Origin: Holophagaceae bacterium UBA706
Lineage (GTDB): Bacteria; Acidobacteriota; Holophagae; Holophagales; Holophagaceae
Assembly: GCA_002298155.1 (NCBI GenBank)
Contig: DBME01000139.1
Coordinates: 5,892 to 12,296, forward strand
Length of the DNA stretch: 6,405 bases
Direction of reading: 5' to 3'
The translations under genes were made by a program, and so were the position numbers. A model generated the notes under the pieces. That model made no database searches and was not told the DNA's origin. It was given only the letters and a program-made list of their open reading frames with translations. Positions 1-5,388 of the stretch are shown here, piece by piece. Each line of letters opens with the position of its first letter. Position 1 is the first letter of the stretch.

Positions 1-1
1 G

Positions 2-355
2 CGCCTCCTGGCCCAGTTCCAGGTGGCCACGAGCCACGAGTGCCCCGAGCAGACTGGGTCCATGGCCCGGGAGGTGCTGCGGGCCTCCTTCCTGCAGCGC
101 ACCGGGGAGGAACGGGTGGAGCTGATCCTCGTGACCGAGGGGCGGTGCCTGGCGGCCCTGGCGGGCCTCACCATCGACGGCCAGACCACGGCCCTGCTGT
201 GCCGGCGCTCCTACACCTCCGTGCTGCTCATCCAGAACATCGCGCGCTGGGGGGCGGCCCCACCCCAGCTCATCGCCCACCTGCGGCGCCAGGACGCGGT
301 GCGCCGGAACGCCACCCTCCGCCTGATGCTGGAGCGCCACCCCAACGCCAGCTGA
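2..355 (+). CDS. Hypothetical protein with HEAT-like helical repeats, 3' end only
   Basis: The reading frame is open from the window edge to a TGA at 353-355, giving 117 visible residues; the true start lies upstream. The GTG at 23 has no ribosome binding site and is unlikely to be the start. The visible part is mostly helical. Its last 45 residues (about from VLLIQNIARWG to RHPNAS) have the look of short two-helix repeats of the HEAT/DUF2336 kind, with an 'xRRNxxLRxxLxRHPN' style ending that I recall from uncharacterised Acidobacteria and Geobacter proteins. No catalytic motif, signal peptide or membrane segment is visible. It is followed 45 nt later by coaX on the same strand and may be cotranscribed with it. 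The coding call is firm; the repeat assignment is by eye and weak, and no function can be given. Confidence 0.6.
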   Translation, partial: RLLAQFQVATSHECPEQTGSMAREVLRASFLQRTGEERVELILVTEGRCLAALAGLTIDGQTTALLCRRSYTSVLLIQNIARWGAAPPQLIAHLRRQDAVRRNATLRLMLERHPNAS

Positions 356-391
356 TTGATCCCGGGCCCCGCGTGGGCCATGCTGGTAGAC

Positions 392-395
392 GGAG
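392..395 (+). promoter_or_regulatory. Ribosome binding site deciding the coaX start
   Basis: GGAG lies 5 nt before the ATG at 401. The frame is open further upstream, with possible starts at 356 (ATT/TTG-like) and 383, but neither has a comparable site. The ATG at 401 also begins the conserved beta-strand leading into the DxGNTN phosphate-binding motif. Confidence 0.7.
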
Positions 396-400
396 CGCAT

Positions 401-1207
401 ATGAGCCTTCTTCTGGCCGTCGACGTCGGCAACACCAACATCGTCCTGGGGATCTTCGACATGTCCCAGGGGGACGGCGCGCCCCTCCTGCATTCCTGGC
501 GCCTGGCCACGAGCCGGGAGCGCACCGTGGACGAGTACGGCCTGTCCAGCCTTGCCCTCCTGCGCCACGAGCAGATCGACCCCGCGTCGATCCACCATGT
601 GGTCATCTCCAGCGTCGTGCCCCCCCTGCACCCGGTGCTGGACGCCTGGCTCCGCGTCTATTTCAAGGCCGAGCCCCTGTGGATCGAGCCCGGCATCAAG
701 ACGGGCCTGAAGGTCCTCCTGGACAACCCCGCCGAGCTCGGCGCAGACCGCATCGTCAACGCCGTGGCGGGCCTGGAGGCCTACGGGGCGCCGCTGATCG
801 CCGTGGACTTCGGCACCGCCACCACCTTCGACGTGGTGAACGACCGGAGGGAGTACCTGGGCGGCATCATCTGCCCCGGCCTGAAGATCAGCGCCGAGGC
901 CCTCTTCCAGCGCGCCTCGCGCCTGCCCCGGGTGGAGATCGCCGAACCGGAGCGCCTGGTGGGCAAGAGCACCATCCAGGCCATGCAGTCGGGCCTCTTC
1001 TACGGCTACGTGGGCCAGGTGGACGGCATCCTCGAGCGCCTCCTGGCGGAATTCCCCGGTTCCCGGGTGGTGGCCACGGGCGGCCTGGCCAAGGTCATCG
1101 CCCCCTCCAGCCGCTTCATCCAGGACGTGGCCCCCGACCTTACCCTCGAGGGCCTGCGCATCCTCTGGCTCAAGAACCGCAAGACGCCCCCATGCCCCTC
1201 CCGCTGA
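401..1207 (+). CDS. coaX: Type III pantothenate kinase (CoaX)
   Basis: This enzyme phosphorylates pantothenate with ATP, the first step of coenzyme A synthesis in the cytoplasm. The 268 residues fit the family's usual 255-265. Visible motifs, in order, are: DVGNTN at 8-13, the phosphate-binding loop of the ASKHA fold; DNPAELGADR at 108-117, whose Asp116 in the GADR motif corresponds to the residue regarded as catalytic in the family; VDFGTATTFD at 135-144; GGIICPG at 154-160; and TGG at 226-228. All key residues appear present. As a type III enzyme it is expected to be insensitive to CoA feedback and to need a monovalent cation (family knowledge). Its 3' end overlaps the biotin ligase start by 16 nt in a different frame, so the two are probably translationally linked. 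The pairing of CoaX with a biotin ligase is common in bacteria, though often in the order ligase then coaX. Confidence 0.97.
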   Translation: MSLLLAVDVGNTNIVLGIFDMSQGDGAPLLHSWRLATSRERTVDEYGLSSLALLRHEQIDPASIHHVVISSVVPPLHPVLDAWLRVYFKAEPLWIEPGIKTGLKVLLDNPAELGADRIVNAVAGLEAYGAPLIAVDFGTATTFDVVNDRREYLGGIICPGLKISAEALFQRASRLPRVEIAEPERLVGKSTIQAMQSGLFYGYVGQVDGILERLLAEFPGSRVVATGGLAKVIAPSSRFIQDVAPDLTLEGLRILWLKNRKTPPCPSR

Positions 1208-1854
1208 TCCGCCTGGGGGCCGTGGATTCCACCCAGGCCTTCCTGGAGCGCCATCCGGAACTGGGGTTCTGCGGGGTCCTGGCCGGCGAGCAGCTCGCGG
1301 GGCGGGGCCGGGGGGACAACACCTGGGTCAGCCGCCCCGGCGCGGGCCTCTGGCTTTCGGCGTCCATCCCCGTGCCGGCGGTGCTGCCGGGCCTGGTGCT
1401 GCAGCGGGCCATGGCGGTCGTGGCCGAGGTCCTGGAGCCCTGCGGTGCCCGGCTGGGCCTCAAGTGGCCCAACGACCTGGTGGCCTGGAAAGAGGGCCGC
1501 CTGGTGAAGGTGGGCGGCATCATCGGGCAGTCCAAGGGGGACCGCACCCTCCTGGGCCTGGGGGTCAACCTCACCCGGGCCCCGGAGATCCCCGGCCGGG
1601 CGATCCCCCCGGCCTGTCTGGCGGAACTGGCCACCGGCCCGGTTCCCGACCCGGCGGTTCTGGCGCGGGAGCTCCTGGACGCCTGGGAGGACCTGGCCAT
1701 CACCCGGGTGCCGCCCTTCTTCTGGCCGGGCCCCGGGGACCCCGTCACCTGGGAGGAGGGCCAGGGCCGGTGCGTGGACTGGCTGGAGGACGGACGGCTC
1801 CGGGTGGAGCTGGAGGGGGCGATCCGGGATCTCACCGCGGGCGACCTGGCCTGA
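1192..1854 (+). CDS. birA: Biotin--[acetyl-CoA-carboxylase] ligase, class I (no DNA-binding domain)
   Basis: The enzyme activates biotin with ATP to biotinyl-AMP and transfers it to the lysine of biotin carrier domains such as AccB. It has 220 residues and starts directly with the catalytic domain. The N-terminal winged-helix repressor domain of E. coli BirA is absent, so it should not regulate biotin genes. Motifs are: DST at 12-14 (biotin contact), GRGRGDNTW at 37-45 (adenylate-binding loop), KWPNDLV at 91-97, KVGGIIGQ at 106-113 with the conserved Lys106, and GLGVNL at 122-127. A small C-terminal SH3-like domain follows at about 175-220. The loop differs from E. coli GRGRRGRKW: the Arg equivalent to R118 is kept, but the next two residues are G and D instead of R and G. 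The ATG at 1192 lies inside coaX (16 nt overlap). Family assignment is firm; the start is likely but its ribosome site is weak. Confidence 0.93.
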   Translation: MPLPLIRLGAVDSTQAFLERHPELGFCGVLAGEQLAGRGRGDNTWVSRPGAGLWLSASIPVPAVLPGLVLQRAMAVVAEVLEPCGARLGLKWPNDLVAWKEGRLVKVGGIIGQSKGDRTLLGLGVNLTRAPEIPGRAIPPACLAELATGPVPDPAVLARELLDAWEDLAITRVPPFFWPGPGDPVTWEEGQGRCVDWLEDGRLRVELEGAIRDLTAGDLA

Positions 1855-1875
1855 CACCCCGGAATTTCCAAGGAA

Positions 1876-1887
1876 ACCTGTTCAGGT
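1876..1887. repeat. Short inverted repeat ACCTG-TT-CAGGT
   Basis: A perfect 5-bp dyad around a TT centre lies in the AT-richer spacer between the biotin ligase and the membrane-protein gene. A 2-nt centre is too tight for an RNA hairpin, so a protein-binding half-site pair is the more natural reading. No known operator is recognised, and dyads this short also occur by chance. Confidence 0.35.
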
Positions 1888-1899
1888 AAACCATCATTT

Positions 1900-1917
1900 G
1901 TGATTTCATGGAATCAC
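1900..1917. promoter_or_regulatory. Candidate operator: 18-bp imperfect palindrome
   Basis: GTGATT and AATCAC form perfect 6-bp arms around TCATGG, which itself contains the palindrome CATG; 16 of 18 positions are symmetrical. It lies 34 nt before the ATG of the membrane-protein gene, where a repressor or activator could act on its promoter. It does not match a CRP/FNR site, because the TGTGA and TCAC halves are 10 nt apart rather than 6. No -35/-10 pair could be placed with confidence in this spacer. Confidence 0.4.
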
Positions 1918-1930
1918 CCAGCAAAGTGAA

Positions 1931-1944
1931 TCTTTCTTGAAAGA
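1931..1944. repeat. Inverted repeat TCTTTC-TT-GAAAGA next to the ribosome binding site
   Basis: A perfect 6-bp dyad with a TT centre. Its right arm runs into the purine-rich ribosome binding sequence (AAGAGGG, 1941-1947) of the gene starting at 1952. A protein bound here, or a small RNA hairpin, could affect initiation; this is inference from position only. Confidence 0.35.
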
Positions 1945-1951
1945 GGGTCCC

Positions 1952-2596
1952 ATGTCGGAATGGTGGAATGTCCTGGCTTCCGTGGTCCGGGTCAATGCCT
2001 GGGCACAGTACCTCACGCTGATCTTCCTCGTGCTCTCCGCAGCCACGACCGTGCTCTCCCTGAGCACGACGCGGCGCATCGCGGTGCTCAAGGACGAGGC
2101 CACGAAGGAGGTGCTGGAGCAGAAGGAGGCGAAGAGCGAGGCCGCCCTCATCAACCTCAAGCCCCTGGTGGCCGCCAATCCCCCCGAACCCAAGCGCGTG
2201 GCCGAAGAGGCCAAGCCCAAGGCCGACGAGACCGACAAGAGCCACGACCGCCATCTCACCGCCGATCAGAAGCAGAAGCTGACCTCCCTGCTGGCCAGCC
2301 GCCCCAAGGGCGCCGTGAACGTCGCCCACATGGCCAACGACCCCGAGTCGGAAGCCTTCGCGAAGGAGATCCTCGGGGCCCTCGTGGCCTCCGGGTGGAA
2401 GGCCGCCTCCGTGGGCGCCACGGGCGAGTTCCCGGGGTCCAAGGGGCTGCACTTCCAGATCAAGAGCATCCAGGAAGAGCCTGAGAACGCGAAGTACATC
2501 ATCCACACGTTCATCGAGCTGGGGATGAAGCCCAATACCGAGCTGAACAAGTCGCTGCCGGACTTCACGCTGCGGCTGGTGGTGGGGCACCGGTAG
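1952..2596 (+). CDS. Single-pass membrane protein of unknown function
   Basis: I do not recognise a named family. The 214 residues show a short N-terminus, one hydrophobic helix at about 18-38, and a basic TTRR directly after it, which predicts that the C-terminal part is cytoplasmic. A charged helical stretch with coiled-coil character (about 43-70) and a Lys/Glu/Ala/Pro-rich linker (about 71-100) follow. The last part is a compact domain at about 101-214, beginning LTADQKQKL and containing an apparent alpha/beta pattern (AVNVAHMANDPESEAFAKEI and a final TLRLVVGH strand). Similar C-terminal domains occur in uncharacterised bacterial proteins by memory, without a known activity. The ATG at 1952 is preferred over the TTG at 1937 because AAGAGGG ends 4 nt before it, whereas the TTG lies in the dyad at 1931-1944. 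The gene stands alone on its strand behind a dyad-rich spacer and meets the response regulator gene stop to stop. Confidence 0.85.
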   Translation: MSEWWNVLASVVRVNAWAQYLTLIFLVLSAATTVLSLSTTRRIAVLKDEATKEVLEQKEAKSEAALINLKPLVAANPPEPKRVAEEAKPKADETDKSHDRHLTADQKQKLTSLLASRPKGAVNVAHMANDPESEAFAKEILGALVASGWKAASVGATGEFPGSKGLHFQIKSIQEEPENAKYIIHTFIELGMKPNTELNKSLPDFTLRLVVGHR

Positions 2597-3361
2597 TTAG
2601 ACACTCCCCTTTTCCAGCACGGTCTTCAACCGCGCATACCCGCTCTTGCTGACCGGCAGCCTAGTCCCGTCCGCCAGCACAGCCACCCAGCTTTCCGAGG
2701 GGGTCTGTTCCAGACGGTTCAGGCGGTCCAGCTGGATGATGAAGCTGCGGTGGATGCGCAGGAAGCGGTTGGGGTCCAGGCGGGTCTCCAGGCTGGAGAT
2801 GGTCTGCTGCTTGAGGTGGCTCTTCTCGGGGGTCTTGAGGAGGACGTAGTCGTCCTGGGCCTGCACGTAGTCGAGCTTGGCCAGGGGGATGAGGGTGACC
2901 TTGGTGCCGTCCTTCACCACGAGGCGGTCCAGGGGCCAGTCGCTGCGGGCGGCGTCGGAAAGTTCGGCGGGCTGGGGGCCCGAGGGCGAACCCTGGTCGC
3001 AGCGGGCCTTGGCGCGCACCAGGGCCTCCTCGAAGCGCTCGGCGTTGAAGGGCTTGAGGAGGTAATCCACGGCGTGGACCTCGAAGGCCTTGAGGGCGTG
3101 CTGGTCGTAGGCCGTGATGAAGACCACCGTGGGCTGCGGGTCCAGCAGCTCCAGCACCTCGAAGCCCGTGAGCTTGGGCATCTGGATGTCCAGGAACAGG
3201 AGGTCCGGCTTGAACTCACCGGCGGCCTTGACGGCCTCGAAACCGTTGGCGCAGGAGGCCACCACCTGGATCTCGGGGTGGGCGCCCAGGTGCTCCTGGA
3301 CGATGGCGCGGGCCAGGTCCTCGTCGTCCACGATGATGGCGGTGTAGGTCTTGTCGCTCAT
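2597..3361 (-). CDS. LytTR-family response regulator (LytR/AlgR type)
   Basis: The cytoplasmic output protein of the adjacent kinase has 254 residues. The receiver domain spans about 6-120, with the acidic pocket D12/D13, phosphoacceptor Asp58 (LFLDIQMP), Thr83 and Lys103 (LLKPF). A linker rich in Pro, Ser and Ala (about 121-140) leads to a LytTR DNA-binding domain at about 145-250, with the family motifs LDYVQAQDDYVLL, FLRIHRSFIIQL and LPVSKSGYARLK. LytTR domains bind short direct repeats upstream of target genes (family knowledge). The ATG is preceded by GAGG at 3369-3372 with 7 nt spacing and overlaps the kinase TGA as ATGA, so the pair is translationally coupled. All phosphotransfer residues are present. 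The target genes cannot be told from this sequence; an effect on the cell envelope is a guess from the LiaF-like neighbour. The TAA stop abuts the stop of the convergent gene with no spacer. Confidence 0.95.
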   Translation of the reverse strand: MSDKTYTAIIVDDEDLARAIVQEHLGAHPEIQVVASCANGFEAVKAAGEFKPDLLFLDIQMPKLTGFEVLELLDPQPTVVFITAYDQHALKAFEVHAVDYLLKPFNAERFEEALVRAKARCDQGSPSGPQPAELSDAARSDWPLDRLVVKDGTKVTLIPLAKLDYVQAQDDYVLLKTPEKSHLKQQTISSLETRLDPNRFLRIHRSFIIQLDRLNRLEQTPSESWVAVLADGTRLPVSKSGYARLKTVLEKGSV

Positions 3362-4425
3362 GGTTTCGCCTCGCTGTTCTGTGCCGGAAAGACCATCTGG
3401 ACCCGGTGGACGCCGTCGACGACGCCCGCCTCGAACTTCATGCGGTCCCCGAACCGCATCTGGAGCCGGCTGCGCACCTGGCGCAGGCCCAGGCCCAGGC
3501 CGTGGACCACGGGGGTGTCCTCGTCGACCGGGTTCTCCACCCGGATCTCCAGGGCGTGCCCTTCGCGGCGCGCCGCCACGCGCACCACGCCGCCCTCGGT
3601 GAGGCCGGCGATGCCGTGCTTGATGGCGTTCTCCACCAGGGGCTGGAGGAGGAGGGCGGGGATCTCCTCACCCGCGGCGGCGGGGTCGATCTCCCAGGCC
3701 ACCTGCAGGCGGCTGCCGAAGCGGATCTGCTCGATGGAGAGGTAGGCCTTGAGGAGCTCCACCTCCTCGGCCAGGGAGACCAGGCGCTTCTCGCCCAGGC
3801 GCAGGCTGCCCCGGAGGAAGTCCGAGAGGAGGATGCACATGGTGCGGGCCTTGGCCGGGTCGATGGTGGTGAGGGCGCTGATGGAATTGAGGCTGTTGAA
3901 GAGGAAGTGGGGGTTGAGCTGGGCGCGCAGGGCCCTCAGCTCGGCGTCCTGGGCCAGGATGCGGAACTCCGCCTCCCGCGCCTCGGCGCCTTTCCCGCGC
4001 TCCACGGCGTCCAGCAGGTAGTGGAGGGTGAGGGTGGCCAGGTAGAGGATGATCCCCATGCCCATGAGGGTGGGCAGGGCCGCGTGGGCCCGGGAGAAGA
4101 GCCCCGGGAAGAAGGAGGTGTGCCCCAGGATCCAGGCCAGGAGCAGCGCCGACCAGGCCCACAGGGTGGACATGATCACGGCCGCGATGATCCAGGCCAG
4201 CCAGTGGCTGGTGAAGCGGGCCGAGCTCAGGGGCAGGGCCCGGCACAGGTACCAGGAGGAGAGGAAGAGGAAGGCCCCGCCCACGCACATGGGCACCGCC
4301 AGGACCAGCGCCTCCAGGAGCCCCCAGTGCTGGGTGAGCGCCACGAAGACCAGGAGCGCGCCGATGGGGACCCACCCCAGGAGGTAGGTCCCCATGCGCG
4401 CTCGACTGCTCAGGATCGGATTCAC
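3358..4425 (-). CDS. LytS-type sensor histidine kinase
   Basis: This membrane kinase has 355 residues. About four hydrophobic helices lie at 13-31, 36-60, 73-100 and 117-138, with no sizeable external domain, so it probably senses through the membrane or through partner proteins. A short coiled linker (about 140-168) leads to the His_kinase domain: LNPHFLFNSLN at 170-180 with phosphorylated His173, the N-box LLLQPLVENAIKHG at 258-271 with Asn266, and a glycine-rich G-box GLGLGLRQVRSRL at 309-321. The start is taken as GTG at 4425, one nucleotide after the TGA of the LiaF-like gene, which suggests translation by reinitiation. An ATG at 4395 (residue 11) is the alternative; both have weak ribosome sites. 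It shares an operon with the response regulator, which it should phosphorylate at Asp58. Family assignment is firm; the signal is unknown. Confidence 0.94.
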   Translation of the reverse strand: MNPILSSRARMGTYLLGWVPIGALLVFVALTQHWGLLEALVLAVPMCVGGAFLFLSSWYLCRALPLSSARFTSHWLAWIIAAVIMSTLWAWSALLLAWILGHTSFFPGLFSRAHAALPTLMGMGIILYLATLTLHYLLDAVERGKGAEAREAEFRILAQDAELRALRAQLNPHFLFNSLNSISALTTIDPAKARTMCILLSDFLRGSLRLGEKRLVSLAEEVELLKAYLSIEQIRFGSRLQVAWEIDPAAAGEEIPALLLQPLVENAIKHGIAGLTEGGVVRVAARREGHALEIRVENPVDEDTPVVHGLGLGLRQVRSRLQMRFGDRMKFEAGVVDGVHRVQMVFPAQNSEAKP

Positions 4426-4426
4426 G

Positions 4427-5143
4427 TCAGTTCATCACGGTCAGGCCGCCGAACATTACCATGCCCGTCACGACCAGATGGATCCGGGGAGCGCCGCCCT
4501 CGATGGCGGGCACGTGGAAGGTCTTGTCCTCGAAGGCGCCCATGATGGCGGAGCCCTTCATGGTGACGGCCCAGTTCTGGGGGATCTTGATCTCGCCGCC
4601 GCCGAAGAGCACGAACACGTCCACCCGCACCTGGTCGCGCTCCACCGTGGCCTGGCGCAGGTCCAGGTCGAAGCCCCCGAAGATGGCCGTGAGCTCGCCG
4701 CCCTTGAAGTCCTGCTGGGACACCCGGCGCTTGCTGCCGCCGAAGATGGCCGTGGTGGAGATGAAGTTGTCGTGGGCCGCCAGTTCGGGGGGGACGCCGC
4801 GGTTCTTGTGGAGGGCCTTGGTCACCAGGAAGACGCCCAGGGCCACGATGAAGAAGGGCCCCACCGCGTCGACCACGCTGGCCCGGCCGAAGTTGACCAC
4901 CAGGAGGAAGGCGCCGGCCAGGATGAACACATAGCCGGAGAGGCCCTTTTCGCTGCGGTTGGCGCTGAGCTTGCCCACGCCCAGGATGATCAGGATCACG
5001 GGCCAGAGGCGGAAGAAGAAGCCGTTGGGGATGAAGTCGAGGTTGTCCAGGGCCAGGAGGATCCCGAAGACGATGACGGCGATCCCGACCCACAGACGCG
5101 TCGTGTAGGGGTTCCGGGCGGGGGGATCGAAGGGGGTTTGCAT
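4427..5143 (-). CDS. LiaF-like membrane protein (DUF5668-type TM region plus LiaF C-terminal beta repeats)
   Basis: The 238 residues begin with a proline-rich tail, then four hydrophobic helices at about 15-33, 44-60, 69-86 and 91-110 with the LWPVILIILG signature of LiaI/LiaF-type membrane regions. From about 125 on, a soluble domain repeats a short beta motif: TAIFGGSKRRV, TAIFGGFDLDL, FVLFGGGEIKI, AIMGAFEDK and MVMFGGLTV, which would stack as a beta-helix-like sheet. LiaF and VraT proteins in Firmicutes inhibit or assist a cell-envelope stress kinase; here the adjacent kinase is of the LytS class, so a similar modulating role is an inference. The ATG at 5143 is preferred over the ATG at 5155 because a GGAG lies 6 nt before it. 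The gene lies 29 nt after a 41-residue microprotein and 1 nt before the kinase start, so all are probably one operon. Confidence 0.88.
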   Translation of the reverse strand: MQTPFDPPARNPYTTRLWVGIAVIVFGILLALDNLDFIPNGFFFRLWPVILIILGVGKLSANRSEKGLSGYVFILAGAFLLVVNFGRASVVDAVGPFFIVALGVFLVTKALHKNRGVPPELAAHDNFISTTAIFGGSKRRVSQQDFKGGELTAIFGGFDLDLRQATVERDQVRVDVFVLFGGGEIKIPQNWAVTMKGSAIMGAFEDKTFHVPAIEGGAPRIHLVVTGMVMFGGLTVMN

Positions 5144-5149
5144 GGATCG

Positions 5150-5153
5150 CTCC
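5150..5153 (-). promoter_or_regulatory. Ribosome binding site deciding the start of the LiaF-like gene
   Basis: On the minus strand GGAG is followed by 6 nt and then the ATG at 5143. The upstream in-frame ATG at 5155 overlaps this site and has only a poor AGG of its own, so the downstream start is the better choice. Confidence 0.7.
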
Positions 5154-5172
5154 ATAAGAGCCTATCAGATGA

Positions 5173-5298
5173 TCAGGAACGGCCGCTCTTCTGGGGACTG
5201 GCGACCGGCATCAGGGCGATGAGGGAAGGGGTGAGCAGCGCGGTGAACCACCAGAACGCCAGGGGGCACCACTCGCACAACCCTCGCAGGAATTCCAT
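5173..5298 (-). CDS. 41-residue membrane microprotein, unknown
   Basis: A short frame opens with ATG at 5298 and closes with TGA at 5173-5175. It has a complete AGGAGG Shine-Dalgarno sequence 8 nt upstream, the best in the window. The product starts MEFLRGLCEWCPLAFWW. A CxxC pair (Cys8, Cys11) is followed by a single hydrophobic helix at about 12-31, and a short basic tail (PQKSGRS) that would sit on the cytoplasmic side, placing the cysteines outside or at the membrane face. I recognise no family. It is the first gene of the apparent operon with the LiaF-like protein, LytS kinase and LytTR regulator, 29 nt from the next start. A role as a membrane partner or modulator of that sensing unit is inferred from context only. 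Alternatively it may be a translated leader that helps expression of the downstream gene. Confidence 0.62.
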   Translation of the reverse strand: MEFLRGLCEWCPLAFWWFTALLTPSLIALMPVASPQKSGRS

Positions 5299-5388
5299 CG
5301 AACCGACCTCCTGCACCCAGGCTACGGGCGTCCAGCCGGATCGGGAGGGGCCATTCGGCGAACGGCGGACAGGAATCGGTGAATAGCC
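5299..5388 (-). promoter_or_regulatory. Presumed promoter region of the LiaF-like/LytS/LytTR operon
   Basis: This 90-nt spacer between the YigZ-family gene and the microprotein is the only space for an operon promoter, unless transcription reads through from yigZ. It contains the AGGAGG at 5307-5312. I could not place a convincing -35/-10 pair, and no strong terminator follows the yigZ stop, so read-through from upstream remains possible. Confidence 0.3.
5307..5312 (-). promoter_or_regulatory. Perfect Shine-Dalgarno sequence of the 41-residue microprotein
   Basis: CCTCCT on the plus strand reads AGGAGG on the minus strand, with 8 nt to the ATG at 5298. This is the main support for translation of the short frame. 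Confidence 0.65.

Noticed and set aside
365..379. GGCCC-N5-GGGCC hairpin before coaX
   Set aside because: A 5-bp stem in very GC-rich sequence is expected by chance and has no T-run or regulatory context.
40..1191. Long plus-strand open frame running into the biotin ligase
   Set aside because: It overlaps coaX and the upstream gene in another frame, is rich in Pro, Arg, Gly and Ala, and shows no family motif. GC-rich DNA leaves such frames open by chance; only the part from 1192 is the ligase.
1899..1918. CRP/FNR-type site
   Set aside because: TGTGA and TCACC are present, but separated by 10 nt instead of the 6 nt those regulators need.
2584..2613. Intrinsic terminator for the unknown membrane-protein gene
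   Set aside because: Only four G-C pairs around a loop of about 18 nt precede the TTTT, which is too weak to call.
2750..3745. Long plus-strand frame opposite the response regulator and kinase genes
   Set aside because: It is the antisense of two clear genes, with Gly/Leu/Val/Asp-biased composition and no motif.
3406..5386. Two long plus-strand frames opposite the kinase and LiaF-like genes
   Set aside because: Composition (Glu, Gly, Gln, His rich) is what reverse-complement reading of GC-rich coding sequence gives; no recognisable domain.
5299..5388. LytTR direct-repeat binding sites before the operon
   Set aside because: Two partial matches containing GTT(C)G are present on the minus strand, but each has mismatches and their spacing is far from the usual one-turn repeat.
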